From positions 290,740 through 354,739 of the forward strand of contig VXAU01004952.1 in assembly GCA_013399695.1 (NCBI GenBank): a stretch of DNA of 64,000 bases. The letters are read 5' to 3'. How positions within the stretch are numbered: position 1 is the first letter of the stretch; each line of letters opens with the position of its first letter. This document shows, piece by piece, positions 12,523 to 24,745 of the stretch. A program made the translations under genes and the position numbers. Below the pieces are notes generated by a model, which had not been told where the DNA came from, ran no database searches, and saw nothing but the letters and a program-made list of their open reading frames with translations. Origin of the DNA: Formicarius rufipectus (lineage: Eukaryota; Chordata; Aves; Passeriformes; Formicariidae).

Positions 12523-13299
12523 GGTTCAAGAAGCCACATACCAGATTGCCTGTCTTTCAGCAGATCATATTGTCTTATGCAATGGGCAGGAAGATGATAA
12601 ATTGTAGCTTTTAATGAGTATCAGGCTGTAACATGGGAGCCTTGTGGTTGTAATAACAGTTTACACAACTGGACAACCAACTATAAAATAAACCCATAAC
12701 CAGTACCAGTGGAAGCACACGATCAGATTAGCTATCTTGGCAGATGCTCTCACAAGCCTGGAACAGATGAACAATGAAATTCCTCTCTCGAGGCTGACCT
12801 GCAGTGAGTCCAAGCAGTAAGTGGAGTCAGTCTGCAGGAACCTCAGCCACTGCCACTTTCTTGGCTCCTCAGTGAAATCAGGATAAAGGTTACTGGACTT
12901 TCAGCAGCATTAAAAAGGCAGCAAGAGGTAGAGAGGGAAAGAACAAGTGGTTTGGAAGAGTGAAAATCTGGGACAATGGAACTCAGAACTCAATCTAGTA
13001 AGAGAACTTGTACTGAAAAATCAGAGAATGTCAATAAATTGATTGGAAAAAAAGATCCCAAACACTTCTCTTGTAGTTCTTTATAATAAAAAACAGCAGT
13101 AGTACAGTGGATATAGTGCAGGCACCTCCAAAGCCATTTGCTGTATGTGTCTAAGGAACTGTCAAGTAGACTGCAGAGCTGTTTAGTGACATCTGTAGCC
13201 TAAAGGCTACACAGAATAAAATAACCAAGCAAAAGCTTTCAGAAGTATTATTTATATAAATGCAGAAAACTGCCTTAATTAGTAACAGCCTTTGTTGGC

Positions 13300-13341
13300 A
13301 AAAAAAAAAAAAAAAANNNNNNNNNNNNAAAAAAAAAAAAA
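13300..13341. other. Poly(A) tract with 12-base assembly gap
   Basis: Seventeen A, then n at 13317-13328, then about 13 A. The gap sits inside one homopolymer, so its real length is unknown. Confidence 0.95.
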
Positions 13342-16300
13342 GAAAGAGATAAAAGAATCCTTTTCTCACTAGAAGTGCTATTATGTCTATAAATTGAAGT
13401 ATGGCAAAATGATGAAATACCTGCAAGGCTACACTCTATAATCCTATGGTTTACTGAAAGTTTTGATCCTGCCAGCTTGGACCCTGAAGCAGCAAAGGGA
13501 TTGTCAAGCTTCTTTAAATGCCATGATTCTTGGTGCCTTCTGCAGTACACTTTGAGCTCCTTTTCCTGTAAACTGGAGGGGCTTTTTTGTACACAACAAA
13601 GTGTACCTAAGTGATGTTGGCAGCCAGAAGGATGTGCATATGATTCAGCACATAATCACTTCCACAAGCATCTGCTGCTAGTGCTTTCAAGATACATGTA
13701 ATCCAAGCTGGAGACTATTGTGAATACCTCTCATTTTCCCTTGCTGCTTCCTTAGCGGTTTGCTTCTAGCTAGTTAGAAACAGAAATCTCCCATCCTGCT
13801 TAAATTGGTTATAATCTCTCAAAGATTCATGCTACAGCAGGAGAAGAGCAAACCTCATCAAGTTCAGGATGGGTTCATTCTCTTAAAGGTACGACGTGCA
13901 AAGCTGCAGGAAAGAACAGATGTCAATTTTTATCTCTAAAGAAGAGATTCTCTGGCTATATGTAAATAATTGAAAAAATAAGTGTTTCAACCAATGTTCC
14001 ATGTACATTTATGAATTAACATTTGTTTGTATATGAATAATTCAAAGCCCTCTGCTTCTTTCCCATTTATTAAAAAATCACTATGTGTTTACTACAAATT
14101 TCACAGGTATGCCAATTACTTCTTTCCCATTTCTATGTCAGACATTTCAGGTTCTACCTTTGCCCTTAGAAAATTGATTTTCCCCCCATTATCCCAAGAA
14201 AGTGAATAGCTGGGAAAAGACAGTTTTAATGTTTTCTCCTGTTCAAGGGTTATTAAGCACCATTCTAGTAGGGAGTTATCAGTGGTTAAATATTTATTAC
14301 ATGAATGATAACTCATTTAATGGCCTCAGATGTCCAACAATAACTAAATAAATATCCAAGTAATTACTCCAGTATCCAGAATTTCTTTTTTTAAGTAATG
14401 ACACTGGTATTAGACTATCTGATTCCAGATTACATATGGACAAGTAAGTGCTTTGCCAAACCTTTGTTTGGATGTGTATTCACATGGATTCTGCCTGCAT
14501 CTGACTCCTAGCAAAACTGTGCATCTGGAACAGAGACTAGAGGAACACAAACCAACCCTTGCAAACATATATCCATGGTCTTTCTTTTAGTCCTTGCATC
14601 CCATTGTTTGTGGAGTAAAGGCAGCATATGCACACACGGGTACTCTTGCATCAGTTTGTTGAACTGTAACTACATGTAGCAAATGCTCAGTGGATAGACC
14701 ACAAATGCCTGGGCTTTTATTTTTCATATTATATTCTATATAAATTGGGGAAACGCAAGAGTAATTGGAAATATGAACCGGCATCACACAGTATACAGAA
14801 ATAATGAAAAATGACCAGAATTTTTAATCTAATTCTTCATTTTTGCCCACTGATCTCACTGAGCTTTCTTAAGTGATTAAAGAGTTAAAGTTTTTGGATC
14901 AGATCCTAGTCCCCAACTCTTTGAAAATATTGGATAAACAGTATTATATTAGCCAAACCAATATCACTGAAGAGGCATTAGATAATGCAAGTATACTGCA
15001 TGAATTTCCATTGCCATTTCAGTAGATATCTTTCACAAGTGAAGAAGTGAAGCCAAGAGCCAGACAAGACAGTGATAAGCTCTGCTGAAAAGCCTGCAAA
15101 TGGACTCTGCAGGGACAGATCTTCAGTCCCACCTCATTCATTTTGTATTTGTTTTCCCTTGAATATGAAGTCACATGTGATACTAGCATGTTTTAAGGCT
15201 CAAGCTGAATTTACACCAGCATAATTCACTGGCATTTTAGTGTGTGCTCTTGATTCATGTCAGCAGGAAAGGAGAGGCTTCTTGCATTTCAAATAGGCAG
15301 AGGTAGGAGTAATATGAGCAATAAACTCATTTAATAAAAGACATTTAACCATAGCCCAGAATTTTTTCCTTGCCCTAGCTTTCTCTGTGGAAAGAATGAC
15401 ACATGGCTGCACCCACTCAGATGTGATCCAGGGAGATGCAGGACCATGGCACAGTCCGTTGCTATCCCTCCATACATGCTGCTCAGAGATGGTTCCTGAC
15501 ATGCTCGCAATGATGCTGGGCTCTACTCATGCCTCAGGAACCTTCTCTTGGCTCTGGGGCAGGGCAGGTTGCTCAGGGACTCAGCTCAGGGACACTCCTG
15601 CAGCTGGACAACAAGCAGATAGATCTGGTTGTCCTGTTGGTTGGAGCCTGACCACTAGGCAGTGAGTTATGAGCATTCACTCTCTCAGTCCTTGAGTGCA
15701 AGCTCGCTGGGAAATAAAAGCTATTTCTTTGAAGGATGTTCATAGGGTGCTGGGCAATGGGTCTCTAGCACTGTTCCCAGTGCTGAAGTGTCTATTTCAG
15801 GAAAGTCTCTCTCGTCACTGACGCCTTTCCCAGTCCCAGCACAGTGGTGGGGACCTCACCCCAGCACCCACCATCCTGCTGTTCTGGCTGCAAAACAGTC
15901 TTTTCCACGCTGGAACTGGTGCCTCAGAGGAACACCAAATTCATGTCAAGAAGGGCAGTGAAAGAATATAAAATGAATGTGGCACCACTGAGGTTCCTCC
16001 TCTGTTGTTTGCACCCCATCCCACAGCTCCAGGATTTTCACAGCCTTCACACAAACTTTGCTGAGAAACACTTACTCTCACAATAAAGACTGCTGCTAAA
16101 ATATTGTAGAGGTGAATTGAATACTGTCTACTTTTCCACGTGGGAAGAGGATAAGAATTGTCTGAATAATCCATACAAAATAAGGCAGTCTTCCTGGAAA
16201 GTGTAAAGGAAGAGGGGTGCATCCTTTCATATTACAGACAGCAAAGCACAGCGAGGCAGTGCCTAATTTATAGTCCAGGGGTTCAGAAAGCTGTCAGCTA

Positions 16301-16644
16301 GGTCAGATGCCATCTCTGTAAGCAACGGGGATTAAAATGCAGGCACACGCACCTGCCTCAGCATTTGGATAAAAGGCTGGTAGCTGGCGTGTGCAACTAT
16401 ATGACTATAAATATTTAAACTAGCTGCTCTGTGTGTATGTTCTCAAGGTGCAAAGATGCTGGAATGCAGAGCAGAGCTGGAACAATGCCAAATCAGTGGG
16501 TATGGGCTTTTAAAGGGTGCTTGTATGGATCTTTGTGGACACTTCTGGTACTATGAAGTGCTTGCTATTAAAAGCAGAAGATAACAGTGTCTTCTAATTA
16601 GAGGATACAAGCCTCACAAACAAAAAAACCCCTACAGCCTCTCT

Positions 16645-17045
16645 CTTGCATAGGAACAGGGAAGATTATTGAGAAGAGGCTGAGAGGACTGGACTTGTTT
16701 AGTCTTAAGCAGTGACTGCTATGTACAGTTAATGGGAGCATGTACAGGTTACAGTGTAAGAGGGAGTCCTTAGAAATGCCCCATGGCAGGACAAGAGACA
16801 ACAGGCATGAGCCAGAATGCAGGAAATTCCAGCCCAGTAGTAAGAAAAAGTTTTATACTGTGAAAAGGGTCAAGCACTGGAACAGAGTTCCAGAGAGGAG
16901 GTGAAGTGTCTGTCCCTGGAGGTATTCAAGCTTGACAGGACAAGACCCTAAGAAATCTGGTCTAATTGGGTTGCCCTTGAGCAAGAAGAGGCCTCCATGT
17001 CTCAGTGCCATCATGGAACCTCTCAGAAGTGTCAACCATAGTTTT
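16645..17045 (+). mobile_element. Degraded CR1 LINE 3' fragment, + orientation
   Basis: CR1-like phrases in order on the + strand: gagaagaggctgagaggact, a stretch resembling the 'caggacaag' block, then actggaacagagttccagag and ctggaggtattcaag, which correspond to the end of ORF2. The terminal octamer repeat is not recognisable. Boundaries are approximate and the copy is old. Confidence 0.7.
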
Positions 17046-20000
17046 AAAATCCAATAAGCATAATGGCATTTTAAAACTGTTATTATCTCAAATACCCAAA
17101 TGTTTCTTTTAACTGTAGCTGTTATTCATATGAAGAAGCCAAAATCATATATCTGGTTGCCATCTGACAAGTACCCCATCCAGTTGTTTCCAGGAATCTT
17201 TTTCTCTAAGCTAAAGCACATATTTCACACTCTGACCCAGCCAAAGCCAACTCAGGCTCTGAGGAAGCTGTGGAATGGGGAGAACAAGAGTTTTGTGAAT
17301 GCCAAGGAATGGCAGAGTTGCACTGCCAACAGTATGAATCCTCTGCTAAATTCTTGGATCCCAAAACTTAATCTCCATCTGAACTTAGAGGACAATATGA
17401 TCATTTTGCTGTCTTTACCAGGCTAAGTGGATAAGGTTCTCACTGTGCCAGGTGCTGGACAGGACCAGGGTAATATACAGTGCCTGAGTTTGCATTCATG
17501 TTAGGCCTGCTCTGTAAAAGACCTTCAGGGGCAAGAGTGGCTATAAGTACAATCTATGTCCACAGCAAGACCTTGAAATGGGAAAAAATCAGAATCAAGC
17601 CTAACAGTTTGGTATCCTTTTTGGTGTGTCTTAGATCGTCCCTCCCAAACAGTACCTCAGTGCTGAGAAAACCCCAGTACCCCTCCTTTATCTTCAGCAT
17701 GATTGCAAGATTAAGGACAAAAAGAGACCAACCAAGCACTGGAGGTACAAAGATTTTTTAAAGTAGCTGTCATGTAACTAGCAGAGAATTATAAAATAAA
17801 TTCTGCAGAAATTAAAAAATAGATGTCTTTTAGTTGTTCAGATGAACAAGACATAGCACGATTCTAAATAATATATCACTATTGTTAGAAGCTTGAATAT
17901 TATTGCCTTTTTCCCCCAAAGCAGCAGTATATGTGGCAGATACAAAAGGGTTGTTGTTTTGTGTATAGTGTTATTTTTTTAAAAAACATTATGCCAAGTT
18001 GCTGTTTTCAAACACATGTCGATGCTGGGAAGAAATAGGCATGTATCCATCTTGCCTTCAGGCCAAGCTATTTAACCAGAACTGGGAATACTGACAAACT
18101 TTCTCAGCCCCTCTCTCTCTTTAGTGCAATTGTGTAAAGCAGCCCTTTGCAGAACTCTCTATGAAAATAACCAGTAAAAATATCATGCTGCATGCTTCCC
18201 TTTGTCAAGTGGAAAATTCTTTTTAATGTACTTCAAGAGAAAGGTAATAGATAAGTAGCAAACGTTCTCACAGTTTTTATAAAGGGGTATGTGTCAGTCT
18301 ACAAATCAATAGCTGGCTTGATGCCACTTACTTCTGAATGAAAACCCACTATTTTTGCAGAGTTCTGCTCACAGCAGCTGAGCATCAATACTAACTAATG
18401 TGCAGCAATTAGGGGAAAACTGAGCATGACAACACAAATCATGGAGACCCTGATGAAGATCTCTGCACATGGCTGCTTCTTCTAATCACCAGCAGAATTT
18501 AATGAGACACCTGCAGTTTATAGACACTCTTGTTCCAACATAAATTGCCCTGAGAGCACAAAGTCTTCTTTTTAAAAATATTCTTCAGAAAACCATAAAC
18601 CACAAAGAGTTCATTGTCGCTAACAGCGCACTCCTCATTAATTTATAATGGTATGAAACCATAGTCCCTCATACATAACCTACAACAGATCTGAAGATTA
18701 AGTCAAAGGCTGTTAAGGTCTAATTAGCAGTTTTCTACCATTTAGGCTTTCATTAATAAAACAGCGTTAGAGACCTTGAAATTGACCCCTTGCAATGCTG
18801 CAAAAACACTAATTGTTCATAAATCTGACCCATATCAGGCGAAGGAGAGGACTGAATGCACCCCATGGGTCTCTGTGTAGGAACAAGCTCAAGCAGGCTG
18901 GGGTGCCTCCTCTGCTTGCAGCTGCGATAGCATCCAGCTGATTGTAGCCACAGATTCTTCTGCCTCACCTTCTGCTTCCGTTGCAGTGAGAGGGAAGCTT
19001 GGACTGCCAAGAAATATAGAGGGAGTTCATTAGAATGCCAGAAAGGATAAAGGTTAGCAATACCTTGTCATACCTTACCATATTTGCAGAGAGGAGGCAA
19101 TAAAGCCCCTCGTTTTCTCATCAGCAACATGTTCTTTGCTGCATGGCAGAGGAAACAGAATTGCATCTGCTAAAAGAGAAAACAAAACCAGCCCCTCTGA
19201 ATCAGGGGACTCAGTGAGTGAGAAAACTCTTGTTCCAGAGAATTAGGGATGTTGTCATCCATCAAGTCAGCAGCTGGAAATCACTGGCGTGAAATACTCT
19301 ATCTGTGGGACGTCCCGGGGTTTTATTGTCTTGAGCCAGAGCACGGCGTGGCCACAGCACAGAAGCCTACCACACTTTCTTCAGCAGGTGCACAGGCTTC
19401 CCAGGAATTGTGCTACAAGCTGTTTTGTTATCACTGACAGCAGCATTTTGACTGTTTAACATTCAGGATGGGTACTTGAGGATCTTTGGTGTAATTCTGT
19501 TTCAACCTGAAAATATCTGAGAGTTAACTTAAGAATTTTCTTAGAAGGGCCCTCAGAAATTTTTAGCACATTATAAATCATGATCTTTCCCAACACAAGC
19601 CTGCTGCTTGTAGGAGGAAAAAGATTTATGGCATTAGTTAGTGGAACAGCATTTAACAGCAGCATTGAAAAAATAATGGAGATTTCATTCTGCTCTTTTG
19701 TTGTCAAATATAATCTATTTGTCAGTTGCTCTCTCTCTCTGACATTTCATATCCTCTTCCCTCCACGGACAATAGCTGCATTTCACTCTGTGCCAGCTGG
19801 TGTAAATAGACACATCTCCAGTGAAGTTAATGGAGCCAGGGATTTTTACAGTCTGAGGACCTGACACTGAACGTTTTAAACTGGCTGTGCAGTTGTCAAA
19901 TAGGACATGTCAGAGAGCAAACTCTGACTCAGACAGAATACTTGTCTAACAGCTCGGCTATCAGGAAAGCAAGAAATGCTCTCAGAAAAAACAGTTCTGC

Positions 20001-23000
20001 TGGAACTGATAAGTATCTTTAGCAATATGTTCCTTATGGAAAAGAAGAACAGCACATTTTTATTCCTCTCACATTATTCAGAGATTTTCTCATCATCAGA
20101 ACAAGAAAACAACAGAATAGGCTCATTTGAAAAATTATTTTTTAATAAAGTGAATGGGAGTGGAAGAGAATAATGTTAATGGAATTTTCATCAAAGAAAA
20201 CTTCTTTGTGAAATAGTACAAACCATCGGGAGAGAAAAATTAGCAGTCAGATCCTCACTGGCTGCAATCTGGCTTCATTCTAGTGACAGACTAACGTCTC
20301 GTCTAGTGTCACAAGTGAAATTACACAGTCAGGTTTTGCTCCAAGATGTGCATTTGTTATGCACTACCTTGTATTTGTAACTTGTTACCTCAGGGCAGAG
20401 AAGTAAATTCATCTTTATTAATGAGAAATATTCAGGTGACATCTAACTGTGAGTTTCTTGAATGGTTGGCCTTCCTTAAAAGTCAAGACAAAAATAACTT
20501 AAACCCCCACACATTTCAAGCATTAATCAATCCTTAGTGTTTCAAAGCCTCATTCCTATGGCCTACGTGAGTTTTTGTATGCTCAGTCCTTACAAACACA
20601 GGGTCATCTCTGTATCACCTACACCCAAGGGGCCAAGCCCGCGGACCCCCCTCACCACCCCAGCTGAGCCTATAGCTGTATACCAGTTAGCTTGTGTTAC
20701 AGCCTGGGTCCCTTTGGTAAACAAGTTCCCAGTCAAGTTCTAAAAGATGCGGCAAACATCCTACCTCTAAATTACATGAAGATAACATATTGATTTTGAC
20801 TTTTCCCCACATTTTAGTATTTCCCCATGCTGGAATTGCCTGTTGCTGTTACAGCTCCAAGAGCACAAAGAACCCAACAAGCAACAACGTATTTATCTTT
20901 GAGCAATACTGCTACAAAGCAGAGTTTTGCTATTATTAATTTTTTTCCAGGTATTTCAAACAGCTCTCATTCAGAGTATAAATTTTAGGCAGTTTTTAGG
21001 CATAAAAAGGACTATTCAGTTACACAGTTATTTGCAATAGTAGCAGTCGCAGGGAGCAAGGTACGTTGCAAGTGGATACTAAGTGGATACTAAGTCCTTA
21101 CATCTCCCACCACTAGTATCTTGTAACCTTGGCCTGAACTGCTATGCTGAAGGACACAAGATGCTTGAAGGAAAGGTAAGAAACAAAACCTTGAGCTTTG
21201 GGATAGCATTTTCACCCCAAAGCTTCCAGCATTACCATGCCTTGCATTGCCACCTGGGCTGGCATCCTTCCTGCCCAGCAAAGCACACAGAAGCCCAAAC
21301 TAGTGCGGGTGTTGGCAACTCTAAAGCACCAAACATCTCCATGGCCTGGAAAGAAACCAAGTGCTGGGCATCTCCATGGAGATCTCTGTGCCTCTCTCTT
21401 TCACTCCTTTCAGAAGGGGAGAAGAGGAATCGCTGCAAAGCCTCCACTAGAGCTGCAGGCTGGAGGTGAGGTAGATGAGGTGGCTCAGGCACCCAAGGCA
21501 GCCTCCCTGGGCTTAGGAGCAGGCTTAGTGCAAGCTCGTTTCCGTTCCATTGCAGGCTGTGATGGTGAGGTGGCACTTGGCAGTGTTCCAGAGGGAAGGA
21601 GGTGATGAATCGTGTTGAAGCACATATGCAGTGGGCATGAATGGAGAAACAGGAGAATAAACATCAAATACAGAATACAGAGAACAGAAACCCTTTTTCC
21701 TATGAGTTGAATTGCAGCGGGGGTAGGACAACGGACTAATTCAATTAAGAAATGCAGAATGACTAATAGACACAGGAAAAATCTGAAATTTAGCAGGAAA
21801 TCTGTTCAGACTGAAGCCACTGAGTGAGCTGGTGACAAAAATTACTCCAAGGTGTGAAGCAGAATGAGGGAAAACAGAAAACAGTCAGTCAGACACTACA
21901 GAAGGCTCTGGGGATAAATTGCGCTAAGAAAGTGCAGTGCTTCTTAGGATTCAGTTCAAGGGTACTTAAGTATCATTTTCTAGTGCAAAGCCTCCACAGC
22001 CAGCTGCAATGTTTTTATCAACTTTTTAAAGATTGAGAAATACCATTTAATCAAAGAAATTTTTTTTGGGGGGGAAAAAAATATATCTGCCTTGAGAAAT
22101 ATCCACAGGAATACAAAAATCACACTGAACCAGTGTATTTCTTTTCTAAGTTACCTTCTAGTCTTAATGTCTAGAATATTGTTGTTCTGTAGCTGCTCAG
22201 CAAAAGGAGCAGTCCTGCAAATGCCAAAATTCTCATAGCTAGGAATAGCCCTAATTTGTGAGCTGCCTCAAAGGATATCAGCCCACAGTTTATAAAATCC
22301 TTTTACAAAACTGGCACTGTAGAAGTCCCAACTCAGATAATTTTCAGAGAACAGACTCATCATTTGGAAACTGGAAACTTCAAGAAAAATAGAACTTTGA
22401 GATAAAGAACTCTCCATACCACTTGGGATTCCTCTGTGAATTACATCACTAGGCTGCATAAAAAACCCTCTCCATTTTAGCGTCACTCTTTAAGGCATTT
22501 GCAAATACATGTATGCCCTCCATTAGCAGAGAGTTAATAGCTTTAAAGTATTTTTTAATAAACAAAATCTTCACATTTTTCAGTACTGAGATCAAAGCAT
22601 AAGCAATTCCTACAAACATTTTATTTGAACCAGCATTAGAAATCAAATTGGCATTTGTTGTATCATTTGTCCCATTCTTATGTAAAAGCCCCCTATTCTG
22701 TTTTGTATATAATTTGATTTTGATTACTGTAATTTTGGTTGCAACTAATCACACACATTAAAAAATCAGCTAGCTTTGCATAAGCCTTTATAAAAATCTC
22801 TACACTCTCCGCTACTCATTCTTAATATCTGATGCATTAATGCACACCTGATTCAAAATGCATGGTACAAATAGAAAGTGCTAATTACAGCAAACCAAAC
22901 TGCAATCAAGGTTTTCATGGCTCTGCAGTGTGTGGTGCGGCATTCACTAGCTGTAGCCCAGGCTCCAGATAAGCCCTCGTTCCTTGATTTATTCCCAGCA

Positions 23001-24519
23001 ACCAGCTTCCTTGGGAGTGGGGCAGGAGGCTTGCTATATTCCCTGGGAGAAAATGGCACTGCAAGACCATATGAACTCAAAACTTGATGTCTAGTTTCCC
23101 ACCAACCTGATACCAAAACGACCTCTCAAGGCAAGTACATACTCCCCTCCAAAAACCCATCAGGCCATTTTATTGTTAAAGGATATAAAATGTTTCTAAA
23201 AATGAGCCAGTAACATTTTCTTTTTAGAGCTACAATTAGATATGGGCCACATTTTCAGATTCAGAACCTTTTCATTCCTCTGAGATGCCTGATCCCCAGA
23301 GTGCCAGGGAAGTGCTCTGCAGGCTTTGAGTTGAGCCTGTGATTTTCCCAGCACAGCCAGCACAGCTCTCTAAGGCTACGTTCAGAAGCAATTGGTAGAT
23401 CAGAGCCTTAATTTGCACTTGACAATATTCAACTCATATGCACAGTAGGTGGGCAGGAGAGTTTGATGGCTTTCAGATTGTGTGGGGGCAAGGAAGAAAT
23501 AGACTTTGTATTTGGTGTGAAATGATTGATCTCTTTTATATTAAATTACAGCATGGATGTAGTGAGAGAGAGACTTAGATTTTAATCTTTTTACTGAAGT
23601 AAAATAATTAAAAGGGTTTCATGAACTCGTTTATTTCCACATGAAATATTCTATTTCAGGAATTCTTGAAAAAGTGTTTCAGAAGTTAGCAATTTAAAGC
23701 AAGCAGCTGCATACTGATAACAGGCACTTTAGATCACAGGAATCCACTCAGCAAAAGGAACCAATTTTTCTTTCTAATTTTGAAAAAAACCCCACTGGCT
23801 AGAGTGGTAGCCTGAAATTAAAACACGGGTCTGCTTATTTTGCAAGAGAAATACTACAAAACTGGGTTGAAAGAGCTGCAGCTCTTCTAATATCTCACAA
23901 ACAGGTGCTTACTGCAAAGAGAAAAGCTACTGAATTCTTCCTCCTCTAATTACTATTAATTTGTTATGTACAGACAGAAGATGTGCCGCTGTTCATGTGG
24001 GTATTAGAAATACTGACTTTATCCTTGGTATCAAAGTTATTGTCAGAGAGAGGTGATTGCAGTGGGTTCCAGGTGCTCCCCCCACTTGCTGCAGCCCACT
24101 CTGAGTAGTCCTGAGTGGTGACTGTCTGTCGGCCTCAGAGTGGACTCTCTACCACCCCTAAAACTGAATGCAATAAGTATAATTACTTGTTTCCCATGTA
24201 AAAACCTGTTCTTGTACCTTAACCCCAACAGCTCAGGTTTACCAAATGATAAAAGGTTTTCTCACATGAGTCCATCAGACTAAAAACAGCTTCTATCTGC
24301 TGTGAGAATTTTTCACCCACAGATGTCTTCTGTAGCATGTGAGTCCATGATTTTCTAGGCAACTTTTCAAAACTGGGCTTTCCCAAAATTATTTCCCTAC
24401 TTGCTCAATAGTTGGATGCTCAGAGTTTTGCAGACTTGGAGAAAAAGATCTGCAAGGGAATTCAGGGTTCAGAAAGTTCCACTCATGTTATCAGTATTTT
24501 AATTTACCCTGAACTCAAA
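17046..24519. other. Intergenic, no gene recognised
   Basis: No exon, RNA gene or clear mobile element recognised. Open frames of 90-128 aa around 17100-17426 and 21083-21605 overlap on both strands and show no family resemblance. A 12-bp tandem duplication (gtggatactaa-) occurs at about 21071-21095. Confidence 0.65.
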
Positions 24520-24745
24520 CTTAAACCCAGAAGGAATCATTAAATAATGTAATCTTCTGTAGATCACAGGCTTTCATATAGTTACTCTTTGTTGAGGCCC
24601 CAAAAATATTTGTTTGATTACTCATTTCTTCTGTGTGAGATTTGATTGTTGATTTGAAGACATCCAGACGTGGAAATCCCTCCACTTCTCTTCCTGGTTT
24701 GTTCCAGTGGCTAATCACTCTCACTTGTTTCTCAATTAAGTCTGC
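24520..24745 (-). mobile_element. Ancient CR1/L3-like LINE 3' remnant, - orientation
   Basis: Minus-strand translation contains VISHWNKPGREVEGFPRLDVFKS, resembling the C-terminal ORF2 motif (HWN-LP-E-V-PSL--F) of CR1/L3 elements. The strand then ends in a ccttctgggttt-like terminus, as L3/CR1 tails do. The resemblance is partial and recognised by eye. Confidence 0.45.

Larger units (their letters stand above)
8176..16639. other. Intergenic, no gene recognised
   Basis: AT-leaning intergenic DNA. Only short open frames occur, none with recognisable domains or splice context. It holds simple repeats near 8995, 10585 and 12485, a homopolymer with a 12-base gap near 13300, and an 11-bp near-tandem motif around 11173-11205. 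Confidence 0.7.

Noticed and set aside
17100..17426. 108-aa open frame on the + strand
   Set aside because: It follows a CR1 fragment, has no recognised similarity and no promoter or splice support.
21083..21605. Open frames of 114-128 aa on both strands
   Set aside because: They overlap in several frames, with no conserved motif, no splice context and no neighbouring exon.
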